Assembly (NCBI GenBank): GCA_002403905.1
Contig: DHIR01000130.1
Coordinates: 1-38,113 of the forward strand
Length of the DNA: 38,113 bases
From: Mucilaginibacter sp. UBA4741
Lineage (GTDB): Bacteria > Bacteroidota > Bacteroidia > Sphingobacteriales > Sphingobacteriaceae
Direction of reading: 5' to 3'
The notes beneath the pieces were generated by a model. The model saw only the letters and a program-made list of their open reading frames with translations, was not told where the DNA came from and made no database searches. The first letter of the stretch is position 1. The number at the start of each line of letters is the position of its first letter. A program made the translations under genes and the position numbers. Of this stretch, positions 17,803 to 25,067 are shown piece by piece.

Positions 17803-17865
17803 ATGGGACGTTTTAAACTACATCATCTGCATCTGAACCATCACCACCATGTGGTGATTAGCTAA
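17803..17865 (+). CDS. hisL: his operon leader peptide, seven His in 20 residues
   Basis: A 20-codon frame beginning ATG GGA CGT and ending in TAA encodes MGRFKLHHLHLNHHHHVVIS. Histidines are at positions 7, 8, 10 and 13-16. It lies between a consensus promoter and hisG, 67 bases before the hisG start. Leader peptides of this type sense charged tRNA-His: when it is scarce the ribosome stalls on the His codons and a downstream RNA fold changes, raising operon expression. A hairpin formed by the His codons themselves is described separately. This is far too His-rich to be chance at this location. It is too short for ordinary gene finders. Confidence 0.9.
   Translation: MGRFKLHHLHLNHHHHVVIS
17840..17858 (+). 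promoter_or_regulatory. attenuator-like hairpin within hisL
   Basis: ATCACCAC (17840-17847) pairs perfectly with GTGGTGAT (17851-17858) around CAT. The left arm is the run of His codons, so a ribosome stalled there would melt it. A competing long-range pairing is possible between AAACTACAT (17815-17823) and ATGTATGTTT (17865-17874) with one bulged base. No typical GC-stem-plus-T-run terminator is visible between 17866 and 17932, so control could act on translation or pausing. Confidence 0.6.
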
Positions 17866-17932
17866 TGTATGTTTCTACGCGAAATAACAACCCCCGTTTA
17901 TACTTTTTATAATAGTACCTTAATTACACTCA

Positions 17933-18784
17933 GTGAAAACACTTAAAATAGCGATCCAAAAATCGGGTCGGCTCAACGAAAAATCCGTTGAATTATTAAA
18001 AAATTGCGGCTTAAATTTCGAAAATTACAAAAGCTCGCTTATCTCTCCTGTTTCTAATTTCCCGCTCGAAATTCTTTTTCTGCGCGATGACGATATCCCC
18101 GAATACGTTCAAGACGGCATTGCTGATCTGGGCATAGTTGGCGAAAACGTAATTGAAGAAACCGAAGTTTCTGTAAGTTATTTACAACCCCTTGGGTTTG
18201 GAAAATGCTCGCTTAAAATTGCTATTACTAATAATAGTGATATTGAAAGTTTAAGCGACCTGGGCGGCAGATCAATAGCTACCACCTACCCTGTTATATT
18301 GGGTAAGTTCCTTAAAAAACAAAATATACAAGCTGATATTCGTACTATATCCGGTTCGGTAGAGATCTCTCCGGGTTTAGGTTTAAGCGATGCCATTTGC
18401 GATCTGGTATCAACCGGCGGAACGTTAAAAAGCAATGGCTTAAAACCTTTTGCTGATGTAATGTCGTCAGAAGCTATATTAATTGGCTCAAAAGGAAGCG
18501 AAAACAACGATTTGGTACAAGAGTTGATGCAACGCATACAATCGGTACTACGTGCTAAGGAAACCAAATACGTAGTATTAAACGTGCTAAAAGAAAACCT
18601 GCCAAACGTATTGGCGTTATTACCGGGTGTAAAAAGCCCATCGGTATTGCCATTGGCCGAAGAAGGCTGGGTTGCAGTACACACCGTAATACCCGAGCGC
18701 GATTTTTGGGACCGCATAAGCCAGCTGAAACAAGCCGGCGCACAAGGCATTGTAGTAATGCCTATTGAGAAGATAATACTATAA
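17933..18784 (+). CDS. hisG: ATP phosphoribosyltransferase, long form
   Basis: This 283-residue enzyme catalyses the first committed step of histidine synthesis, ATP plus PRPP to phosphoribosyl-ATP. It starts at GTG, because KTLKIAIQKSGRL is the conserved N-terminus. Periplasmic-binding-like catalytic lobes include DLGIVGENVI and ICDLVSTGGTLKSNGL, the PRPP loop. Length and the C-terminal ACT-like domain (about 210-283, NVLALLPGVKSPSVLPLAEEGW) mark the long, histidine-feedback-inhibited, HisZ-independent form. It is first in the operon, 67 bases after hisL, and its stop codon abuts a repeat element. Confidence 0.97.
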   Translation: MKTLKIAIQKSGRLNEKSVELLKNCGLNFENYKSSLISPVSNFPLEILFLRDDDIPEYVQDGIADLGIVGENVIEETEVSVSYLQPLGFGKCSLKIAITNNSDIESLSDLGGRSIATTYPVILGKFLKKQNIQADIRTISGSVEISPGLGLSDAICDLVSTGGTLKSNGLKPFADVMSSEAILIGSKGSENNDLVQELMQRIQSVLRAKETKYVVLNVLKENLPNVLALLPGVKSPSVLPLAEEGWVAVHTVIPERDFWDRISQLKQAGAQGIVVMPIEKIIL

Positions 18785-18883
18785 GCCCCACCCAACCCTC
18801 CCCGGTAGGGAGGGCTTTTAAAAGGAGCTTAATCAAATAAAAATTAAAAAGTCTCCCCTACCGGGGGAGATTTAGAGGGAGCT
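18784..18883. repeat. MITE-like inverted-repeat element, family A copy 2
   Basis: This is the reverse orientation of the 9213-9296 element. It starts AGCCCCACCC on the last base of the hisG stop codon and ends GAGGGAGCT on the base before the hisD ATG, so the whole intergenic gap is the element. The arms are near-identical to copy 1 while the A/T-rich middle differs. The element end GAGGGAG sits where a ribosome binding site for hisD would be. Confidence 0.88.
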
Positions 18884-20170
18884 ATGAGAGTTTTCAATTA
18901 TTCAGACTTAAATAAAAGCGATATCGCCAAACTGGTACAACGTAATGTTGACCCGGCTAACGAGATACGCGCCATTGTTGAGGAGGTTTTGGCCACCGTA
19001 CAACAAAACGGCGATCGTGCGTTGTTTGATTATGCCGAGAAGTTTGACAAGGTTACCCTAAGCAAATTGTATTTGGATAAGGCGGAGCTGGAAGAGATCG
19101 CTTCAACCGTATCGCCTGAGCAAAAAGCAGCTTTAGATATCGCTTACAACAATATTTATAAGTTTCACCAAACACAGTTAAAAACCGAGGATAAGGTTGA
19201 AACCATGCCCGGCGTAACCTGCTGGCGCGAATTAAGGCCGATTGAAAAAGTTGGCCTATATATCCCCGGTGGTACTGCTGTTTTGCCAAGTACTTTTTTA
19301 ATGTTGGGCATACCTGCCCGTATAGCAGGCTGTCATGAAATTGTGGTTTGCTCTCCTCCGCAAAAAAACGGTAAAGTAAATGCGTTCATCGCTTATGTTG
19401 CTTTGTTGTTGGGGATAGATAGGATCTACATGGCAGGCGGTTCGCAGGCCATAGCAGCAATGGCTTACGGTACAGAAACTATTACTAAGGTTGATAAGAT
19501 CTTTGGCCCCGGTAACCAGTTTGTAACTAAGGCTAAAACCATCATCCAATCAACCACAACTACGGCTATTGATATGCCGGCGGGCCCGTCAGAAGTTTTG
19601 GTAATTGCTGATGATACCGCGACACCTGAGTTTATTGCAGCCGACCTGTTAGCACAAGCGGAGCATGGTATTGATAGCCAATCAATTTTAGTTACCACAT
19701 CAGCACAAATAGCCCAGGAAACTTTAGCCGAAATTGAGAAACAAACCGCCGTATTACCCCGTGCCGAAATTGTTAAACAAGCGTTGGATAACTCCTACAT
19801 CGTAATAACAAATACACTAGATGAAGCCATGCAGTTCAGTAATGAGTATGCCCCTGAGCATTTGATACTGGCTACTGAAAACTGGCAACAGATCACCGGT
19901 AAAATCATCAATGCAGGTTCGGTGTTCTTAGGTAATTTAACACCCGAGAGTGTGGGCGATTATGCATCAGGAACTAACCATACGCTACCTACAAGTTCTT
20001 ATTCCAGGGCTTATTCGGGTGTATCGGTTGATTCATTTGTAAAGAAAATAACCTTTCAGCATATTACGCCGGAAGGTATCAAAAACATAGGGCCATCAGT
20101 AGAGATCCTGGCCGAGTTAGAAGGCTTGCATGCACATAAAAATGCGGTGAGTGTGAGGATGGAAAGCTGA
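18884..20170 (+). CDS. hisD: histidinol dehydrogenase
   Basis: This 428-residue Zn-dependent enzyme carries out the last two steps, oxidising L-histidinol through the aldehyde to histidine with two NAD+. Family signatures include VGLYIPGGTAVLPST, the NAD site region IFGPGNQFV and the catalytic NEYAPEHL with Glu-His. Zn ligands are in AQAEHG (Gln, His), GDYASGTNH (Asp) and GLHAHKNAV (His). Length is normal. Its start is immediately preceded by the family A repeat, so its translation-initiation region comes from the element. Its stop codon opens another inverted repeat. Confidence 0.98.
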   Translation: MRVFNYSDLNKSDIAKLVQRNVDPANEIRAIVEEVLATVQQNGDRALFDYAEKFDKVTLSKLYLDKAELEEIASTVSPEQKAALDIAYNNIYKFHQTQLKTEDKVETMPGVTCWRELRPIEKVGLYIPGGTAVLPSTFLMLGIPARIAGCHEIVVCSPPQKNGKVNAFIAYVALLLGIDRIYMAGGSQAIAAMAYGTETITKVDKIFGPGNQFVTKAKTIIQSTTTTAIDMPAGPSEVLVIADDTATPEFIAADLLAQAEHGIDSQSILVTTSAQIAQETLAEIEKQTAVLPRAEIVKQALDNSYIVITNTLDEAMQFSNEYAPEHLILATENWQQITGKIINAGSVFLGNLTPESVGDYASGTNHTLPTSSYSRAYSGVSVDSFVKKITFQHITPEGIKNIGPSVEILAELEGLHAHKNAVSVRMES

Positions 20171-20277
20171 CTAAGATTTATAGGATAAAAGGATTGCAGG
20201 ATTAATCTTAATCGTCCTGTAAATTTTTGTTCTTTAATCCTAAAATCTTAGTCAAAATCTTAAAAATCTTAGTCAAA
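20169..20277. repeat. inverted-repeat element, family C, between hisD and hisC
   Basis: Arms beginning GACTAAGATTTATAGGAT (from 20169, inside the hisD TGA) and ending TAATCCTAAAATCTTAGTC (to 20253) form a long imperfect hairpin. A direct repeat of AAAATCTTAGTCAAA follows at 20242-20256 and 20263-20277. With five further bases it fills the hisD-hisC gap. Confidence 0.85.
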
Positions 20278-20281
20278 GAAC

Positions 20282-21328
20282 ATGTTTAACATAAATAACA
20301 TACTTAGAGAAAATATAAAGAACCTAACCCCCTACTCTTCTGCAAGGGATGAGTTTCAGGGAGAGGCCAGTATATATTTGGACGCGAATGAAAATGCTTT
20401 TGGTTCGCCGTTAGAGGATCAATACAATCGTTATCCAGATCCGTTACAATACAATGTAAAAAAGCGTTTAAGCGAAATCAAAGGCGTACCCATACGGAAT
20501 ATATTTTTAGGCAATGGCAGCGATGAGGCTATTGATATTCTTTTCAGAAGCTTTTGCAACCCCGGTGTTGACAACGTAATATTAGTACCACCTACTTATG
20601 GCATGTACGAGGTGTCGGCCAATATCAATGATATCCAAACTAAAAAGGTATCGCTTACTGAAGATTTCCAACTGAATTTAGAAGGCATTGCCGAGGCAAT
20701 CGATTCAAACACAAAATTGATATTTATTTGCTCACCGAATAACCCTACAGGTAACTCCATCAATCGTGATGATATAGAAACATTGCTAAATAATTTTGAC
20801 GGCATCGTGGTGATTGACGAGGCTTATATCAACTTCAGCAGGCAAAAAACTTTCATACAGGAATTGACGGAATATTCAAACCTTGTAGTATTGCAAACCC
20901 TCTCAAAAGCCTGGGGATTAGCCGGTTTACGTGTAGGAATGGCTTTCGCAAGTGAGGAAATTATCGAGGTAATGAACAAGGTTAAACCGCCTTATAACAT
21001 TAATGAATCATCGCAGCAATTAGCTTTAAAAGCATTGGCTAATGTAGAGCAGGTAAATGGCTGGATAAAAGAAACTTTAGTACAAAGAGACAAGCTGGTT
21101 TTGGCGTTAAAGGATCTTGATTTTGTGCTGGATATTTACCCAAGCGATGCTAACTTTATCCTGGTAAAAACAACCGACCCGAAAGGAATTTATAACTTCC
21201 TGGTTCAAAAAGGTATTATTGTACGTGATCGTTCAAAAATTGATCTTTGCGAGGGTAGTTTACGCATAACCGTGGGTACACCTGCCGAGAATGAAATATT
21301 GATCGATACTTTAAAAAAATTCAAATGA
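20282..21328 (+). CDS. hisC: histidinol-phosphate aminotransferase
   Basis: This 348-residue PLP enzyme converts imidazole-acetol phosphate to histidinol phosphate with glutamate as donor. Fold-type I aminotransferase features include [12 protein letters not shown] near the N-terminus, [11 protein letters not shown], the SPNNPTGN segment, [11 protein letters not shown] and the PLP lysine in [13 protein letters not shown]. The phosphate-binding arginine lies in the C-terminal [10 protein letters not shown]. It overlaps hisB by 4 bases (ATGA), so the two are translationally coupled. The upstream gap is a repeat element. Confidence 0.97.
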   Translation: MFNINNILRENIKNLTPYSSARDEFQGEASIYLDANENAFGSPLEDQYNRYPDPLQYNVKKRLSEIKGVPIRNIFLGNGSDEAIDILFRSFCNPGVDNVILVPPTYGMYEVSANINDIQTKKVSLTEDFQLNLEGIAEAIDSNTKLIFICSPNNPTGNSINRDDIETLLNNFDGIVVIDEAYINFSRQKTFIQELTEYSNLVVLQTLSKAWGLAGLRVGMAFASEEIIEVMNKVKPPYNINESSQQLALKALANVEQVNGWIKETLVQRDKLVLALKDLDFVLDIYPSDANFILVKTTDPKGIYNFLVQKGIIVRDRSKIDLCEGSLRITVGTPAENEILIDTLKKFK

Positions 21329-22467
21329 GCAATCCCCAAAAACTACTTTTTGTAGACCGAGATGGCACCATGATCAAGGAGCCGGTTGATGAGCAGATAG
21401 ACTCGTTTGAGAAACTGGAGTTTTATCCCAGCGCAATAGAATACCTATCGAAAATTGCTACTGAGCTTGATTATGAGTTGGTAATGATAACCAACCAGGA
21501 TGGCTTGGGCACGGCATCATACCCCGAAGATACTTTTTGGCCGGTGCATAACTTCATTTTAAAAACGTTCGGAAATGAAGGTGTAAAGTTTTCGGCAATA
21601 TATATTGACCGTACGTGGCCAGCAGATAATGCCCCTACCCGCAAGCCGGGTACAGCGTTATTAACGCAATATTTTGACACTACCAAATACGATCTAAAAA
21701 ACTCATTTACTATAGGTGATCGCCGTAACGATGTGTTATTAGGCAAAAATTTAGGTACTAAGGCCATTTGGCTAAATAATCAATCTAATTTAGGTGACAA
21801 CGAAGCACAAAACAATGCCGACCTGAAAGATACCGTAGCCTTAGAAACCACCGACTGGAAAAAGATATACGAGTTTTTAAAACTGGGCGAACGTGTTTTT
21901 GAAAACAAACGCACTACCAAGGAAACCGACATCTACGTAAAAATAAATCTGGATGGTACCGGCGAAGCCAAAGTATCAACCGGGCTGCATTTTTTTGATC
22001 ACATGCTGGATCAGATCGCGCGTCACGGCAGTATAGACTTAGAAATAACCGCCAAAGGCGACTTACATATTGACGAGCACCATACCATTGAAGATACCGG
22101 CATTGCTCTAGGCGAAGTTTTTGCAGCAGCTTTAGGCAACAAAAAAGGCATTGAACGCTACGGCTTTTGCCTGCCGATGGATGATTGCCTGGCACAGGCG
22201 GCTATTGATTTTGGTGGACGAGCCTGGCTGGTTTGGGATGCCGATTTTAAACGTGAAAAAGTAGGCGATGTACCTACCGAAATGTTTTATCACTTTTTTA
22301 AATCGTTTACCGATGCAGCAAAGTGCAACTTAAATATAAAGGCCGAGGGACAAAATGAACATCATAAAATTGAGGCCATATTTAAAGTGTTTGCCAAGGC
22401 AATAAAAATGGCGGTAAAGCGTGATGTAAACAATATGGTTTTACCATCAACTAAAGGATTACTGTAG
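21325..22467 (+). CDS. hisB: bifunctional histidinol-phosphatase / imidazoleglycerol-phosphate dehydratase
   Basis: This 380-residue fusion catalyses the dehydratase and phosphatase steps. Residues 1-165 are a HAD phosphatase with FVDRDGT (Asp11, Asp13), ITNQDGLGT and FTIGDRRND. Residues 187-380 are the dehydratase with the metal-binding motifs [10 protein letters not shown] and [11 protein letters not shown] and [14 protein letters not shown]. The Zn-binding loop of enterobacterial HisB is not kept: positions equivalent to its Cys, His, Cys and Cys are Asp95, Thr97, Ala103 and Thr105 ([16 protein letters not shown]). Substitution in this loop is probably common in Bacteroidota HisB, but I cannot check that here. 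Confidence 0.97.
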   Translation: MSNPQKLLFVDRDGTMIKEPVDEQIDSFEKLEFYPSAIEYLSKIATELDYELVMITNQDGLGTASYPEDTFWPVHNFILKTFGNEGVKFSAIYIDRTWPADNAPTRKPGTALLTQYFDTTKYDLKNSFTIGDRRNDVLLGKNLGTKAIWLNNQSNLGDNEAQNNADLKDTVALETTDWKKIYEFLKLGERVFENKRTTKETDIYVKINLDGTGEAKVSTGLHFFDHMLDQIARHGSIDLEITAKGDLHIDEHHTIEDTGIALGEVFAAALGNKKGIERYGFCLPMDDCLAQAAIDFGGRAWLVWDADFKREKVGDVPTEMFYHFFKSFTDAAKCNLNIKAEGQNEHHKIEAIFKVFAKAIKMAVKRDVNNMVLPSTKGLL

Positions 22468-22543
22468 TTTGCAGTTATAAGTGGGCACTTTGCAGATTTT
22501 TGCAACCTGGCCACAGCTAACTGCAAACTAACAACTGCAAACT
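22466..22543. repeat. inverted-repeat element, family D, between hisB and hisH
   Basis: AGTTTGCAGTT (22466-22476) begins inside the hisB TAG. Its reverse complement AACTGCAAACT occurs twice, at 22519-22529 and 22533-22543, ending just before the hisH ATG. The gap is therefore almost entirely repeat, able to form alternative hairpins. Confidence 0.85.
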
Positions 22544-22544
22544 G

Positions 22545-23135
22545 ATGATAGGGATAATAAGATACGGTGCAGGCAATATATTCTCGCTTACAGCAGCTTT
22601 AGAGCGACTGGGGATAGCCTATGGCATGGTTAATACCGAAGCCGATTTAGCACAGTATGACCATTATATTATACCTGGTGTAGGCCATGCGGGCGCGGCA
22701 ATGCACAAGCTGGAACATACCGGTTTAGTTCCGGCTATAAAAGCGCTTAAAAAACCAACTTTAGGTATATGTGTAGGTATGCAATTGCTTACCTCTTATT
22801 CCGAAGAGGGTGATTCTAACCTGCTAAATATCTTCCCTATAAAGACTTTGAAGTTTGCCAACGGTCCAGATCATAAAGTACCGCATACAGGTTGGAACCG
22901 GGTGTACTCTGAAAAGGAAAATCAACTTTTTAAAGATATTCCTGCTGGTTCACATTTTTACTTTGTACATTCATACTTTATTGAGTATGACAACGCTTAC
23001 ACTTTAGCTGCTACAGATTACAGTATTAAATTTTCGGCATCAATTTGGCAGGACAACTTTTATGGTGTCCAGTTCCATCCTGAAAAATCAGGCATTTATG
23101 GCGAAACATTATTAACAAACTTCTCAAAAATATAA
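22545..23135 (+). CDS. hisH: imidazole glycerol phosphate synthase, glutaminase subunit
   Basis: This 196-residue class I glutamine amidotransferase makes ammonia from glutamine for HisF. The N-terminal IIRYGAGNIFSL is typical. The nucleophile elbow LGICVGMQLL holds the catalytic Cys near residue 77, and the His-Glu pair is in GVQFHPEKSG near 178. It docks on the HisF barrel, which matters here because HisF carries an extra N-terminal domain. It starts right after a repeat element and hisA follows 4 bases later. Confidence 0.97.
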   Translation: MIGIIRYGAGNIFSLTAALERLGIAYGMVNTEADLAQYDHYIIPGVGHAGAAMHKLEHTGLVPAIKALKKPTLGICVGMQLLTSYSEEGDSNLLNIFPIKTLKFANGPDHKVPHTGWNRVYSEKENQLFKDIPAGSHFYFVHSYFIEYDNAYTLAATDYSIKFSASIWQDNFYGVQFHPEKSGIYGETLLTNFSKI

Positions 23136-23139
23136 AGAC

Positions 23140-23889
23140 ATGTATATAATCCCTGCTATTGATATTTTAGATAAAAAGGTTGTCCGCTTACGCGAAGGCG
23201 ATTATGAGCAAGTGACCAGTTACGATGTTACTTTAGAGGAAATGATAGAGAAATATCAGTCGAATGGTACTAACTTAATTCATATTATAGACCTTAATGG
23301 TGCAAAAAATGACTTTTCTAATCAGCAGTATTTATTTGATGTAATCAAAAAAACCGACATGCAGGTGCAGTATGGCGGTGGCATACGCAGTATTGATAAG
23401 GTTAAAGAATTAGTGGCTGCCGGTGTACATCGTGTTATTGTTGGCACACAAGCTCTAACCAATCCTATGTTTTTGGATGAATTGAGTAAAGCTATTTGTG
23501 GCCGTGATAAATGCTCGGACAATGTAGTAGTTGCCATTGATGTATTGGACGAAGTAATAAAATACTCAGGCTGGATGGAAAGCTCGCCTATTAAACTAAT
23601 GGATTATGTTGACAGATGTTTATCACTTGGCTTCTTCCGTTTTTTATGTACCGATATTAGTAAGGACGGTAAATTAGGCGGCGCAGGCGTCGATCTTTAC
23701 GGAAAACTGCTTGACCACTCGCCATTTATCAAACTTATCGCTTCAGGTGGTGTAAGTTCTATGGCTGATATTGAACAATTGAGTAGCTATAAAGTAGAAT
23801 CAGTAGTGATTGGTAAAGCAATTTATGAAGGCCATATTTCTATAGATGAAATAAAGAATTGGAACTTGGAGAGTTTGATGTCTATATAA
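23140..23889 (+). CDS. hisA: ProFAR isomerase (HisA)
   Basis: This 249-residue (beta/alpha)8 enzyme performs the Amadori isomerisation of ProFAR to PRFAR, the HisF substrate. It begins MYIIPAIDILDKKVVRL, with catalytic Asp8. The half-barrel symmetry motifs VQYGGGIRS and LIASGGVSS bind the two phosphates, and the second catalytic Asp is in TDISKDG near residue 171. Length is slightly above average. Its stop codon TAA is also the first three bases of the left inverted repeat of the DUF559 element. Confidence 0.97.
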   Translation: MYIIPAIDILDKKVVRLREGDYEQVTSYDVTLEEMIEKYQSNGTNLIHIIDLNGAKNDFSNQQYLFDVIKKTDMQVQYGGGIRSIDKVKELVAAGVHRVIVGTQALTNPMFLDELSKAICGRDKCSDNVVVAIDVLDEVIKYSGWMESSPIKLMDYVDRCLSLGFFRFLCTDISKDGKLGGAGVDLYGKLLDHSPFIKLIASGGVSSMADIEQLSSYKVESVVIGKAIYEGHISIDEIKNWNLESLMSI

Positions 23890-23925
23890 CCCCCCAGCCC
23901 CCTGAAGGGGGAGCTAATTTGCATA
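23887..23925. repeat. left inverted repeat of the DUF559 element
   Basis: The arm reads TAACCCCCCAGCCCCC, then TGAAGGGGGAGCTAATTTGC and two further bases. It includes a sub-palindrome CCCCCTGAAGGGGG. Its near-exact reverse complement is at 24281-24319. Its first three bases are the hisA stop codon. Confidence 0.93.
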
Positions 23926-23935
23926 CTACACATCA

Positions 23936-25066
23936 ATGAAGAAAAAATTATTTCTCGGCGCTAATCCGGAAATATTTGCAAATGCAAAATCGTTAAGATA
24001 TAACATGACCCCTGCTGAAAATATGCTTTGGAGTTATTTGAATGTCAAAACGAATACAAGATTCAGAAGACAACATCCGTTAGGCAATTACATTGCTGAT
24101 TTTTATTGTCATAAGCATAAATTAGTAATAGAACTTGACGGAAGTATCCATCAACTCCCTGAAATTATTCAGAACGATATAGAAAAACAAAACTTCCTTG
24201 AGAAAGAAGGATTAAAAGTAATAAGATTTACAAATGACGAAGTATTTAATAACCTCGATAAAGTATTGGAATTAATAAATACGCATATTAGCTCCCCCTT
24301 CAGGGGGCGGGGGGGGTTAGCAAAAAGAATCATCCCCTGCCTTGACGTTAAAGACGGACGCACAGTTAAAGGCGTAAACTTCGTGGACCTGCGCGATGCC
24401 GGCGACCCGGTTGAGCTGGCCTGGAACTACTCGCGCCAGGGTGCGGATGAATTGGTATTTTTGGATATAACCGCAACGCACGAACGCCGTAAAACTATGG
24501 TGGAACTGGTCAAGTCTGTTGCAAGGCAAATTAACATACCGTTTACTATTGGCGGTGGTATTAATGAAATTGCTGATGCAGACGCGCTGTTAAATGCTGG
24601 GGCTGATAAAATATCCATCAATTCGGCAGCAGTACGTAACCCGGCTTTAATTGATGAGTTAGCTAAAGCGTTTGGGGTGCAGTTTGTAGTGATCGCTGTT
24701 GATACACGGGTAAACAATGGCAAAAACATTGTACACTTAAACGGTGGCCGTATCCCAACAGAAAAAGAAACTTTAGACTGGATTTTAGAGGCTGAAAGCC
24801 GTGGTGCCGGTGAGATATTATTAACCTCTATGGATCATGACGGTACAAAAGCCGGTTTTGATAATGGGCTGTTAAAAAAAGTGAATGATGCCGTAAATAT
24901 CCCGGTTATAGCATCGGGTGGCGCGGGTTCTGTACAGCACTTTGTTGATGTATTTGAGCAAACTAATGTGGATGCTGCTTTGGCAGCATCTGTTTTCCAT
25001 TATGGTGAAATATTAATACCTGACCTGAAAGATATTTTAAGAGGCAGGAATATTGAAATAAGATAA
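23936..25066 (+). CDS. hisF: DUF559 domain fused to imidazole glycerol phosphate synthase cyclase subunit
   Basis: One 376-residue frame. Residues 1-117 are a DUF559 protein (Vsr-like PD-(D/E)XK fold): [40 protein letters not shown] with Asp55, Glu66, Asp68 and His72, and [13 protein letters not shown]. Residues 118-127 ([10 protein letters not shown]) are translated from the right inverted repeat. Residues 128-376 are a full HisF lacking only its Met: [14 protein letters not shown] with catalytic Asp137, the second Asp in IAVDTR, and phosphate sites GGGIN and ASGGAG. The ammonia-gate residues are conserved: Arg131 and the charged residues in DELVFLD, GADKIS and GAGEILL. No in-frame ATG exists near the HisF start. 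HisF makes IGP and AICAR. Confidence 0.92.
   Translation: MKKKLFLGANPEIFANAKSLRYNMTPAENMLWSYLNVKTNTRFRRQHPLGNYIADFYCHKHKLVIELDGSIHQLPEIIQNDIEKQNFLEKEGLKVIRFTNDEVFNNLDKVLELINTHISSPFRGRGGLAKRIIPCLDVKDGRTVKGVNFVDLRDAGDPVELAWNYSRQGADELVFLDITATHERRKTMVELVKSVARQINIPFTIGGGINEIADADALLNAGADKISINSAAVRNPALIDELAKAFGVQFVVIAVDTRVNNGKNIVHLNGGRIPTEKETLDWILEAESRGAGEILLTSMDHDGTKAGFDNGLLKKVNDAVNIPVIASGGAGSVQHFVDVFEQTNVDAALAASVFHYGEILIPDLKDILRGRNIEIR
24281..24319. repeat. right inverted repeat of the DUF559 element, with G5-C-G8 tract
   Basis: This is the reverse complement of 23887-23925 with few differences. The stretch before TTA reads GGGGGCGGGGGGGG, 14 bases, against 13 in the left arm. The extra base keeps the DUF559 frame open into hisF. 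With the left arm's length the frame would end at TAG. The run of eight G is at 24309-24316. Confidence 0.93.
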
Positions 25067-25067
25067 A

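Larger units (their letters stand above)
23887..24319 (+). mobile_element. 433-bp repeat-bounded unit carrying a DUF559 gene, inserted at hisF
   Basis: Inverted repeats of about 39 bases enclose one gene segment of about 118 codons encoding a DUF559 domain. The segment is visibly A/T-richer than the flanking his genes. The unit sits exactly between the hisA stop and what would be codon 2 of hisF. No transposase or integrase is present, so mobility, if any, would depend on the DUF559 nuclease-like protein or on factors elsewhere. I infer mobility from the boundary precision, inverted repeats and foreign composition; no empty site is available here. Confidence 0.75.

Noticed and set aside
17857..17866. 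ATTAGCTAAT palindrome at the end of hisL
   Set aside because: Perfect but with no loop, short and A/T-rich; it overlaps the leader stop codon and is probably incidental.
18286..18795. 169-codon minus-strand frame across hisG
   Set aside because: Antisense to a well-supported hisG; its sequence is low-complexity Ser/Phe/Asn-rich and matches no family.
20242..20277. Repeated AAAATCTTAGTCAAA as a CRISPR-like repeat
   Set aside because: Only two copies with a six-base spacer, explained as an extra arm of the intergenic hairpin element.
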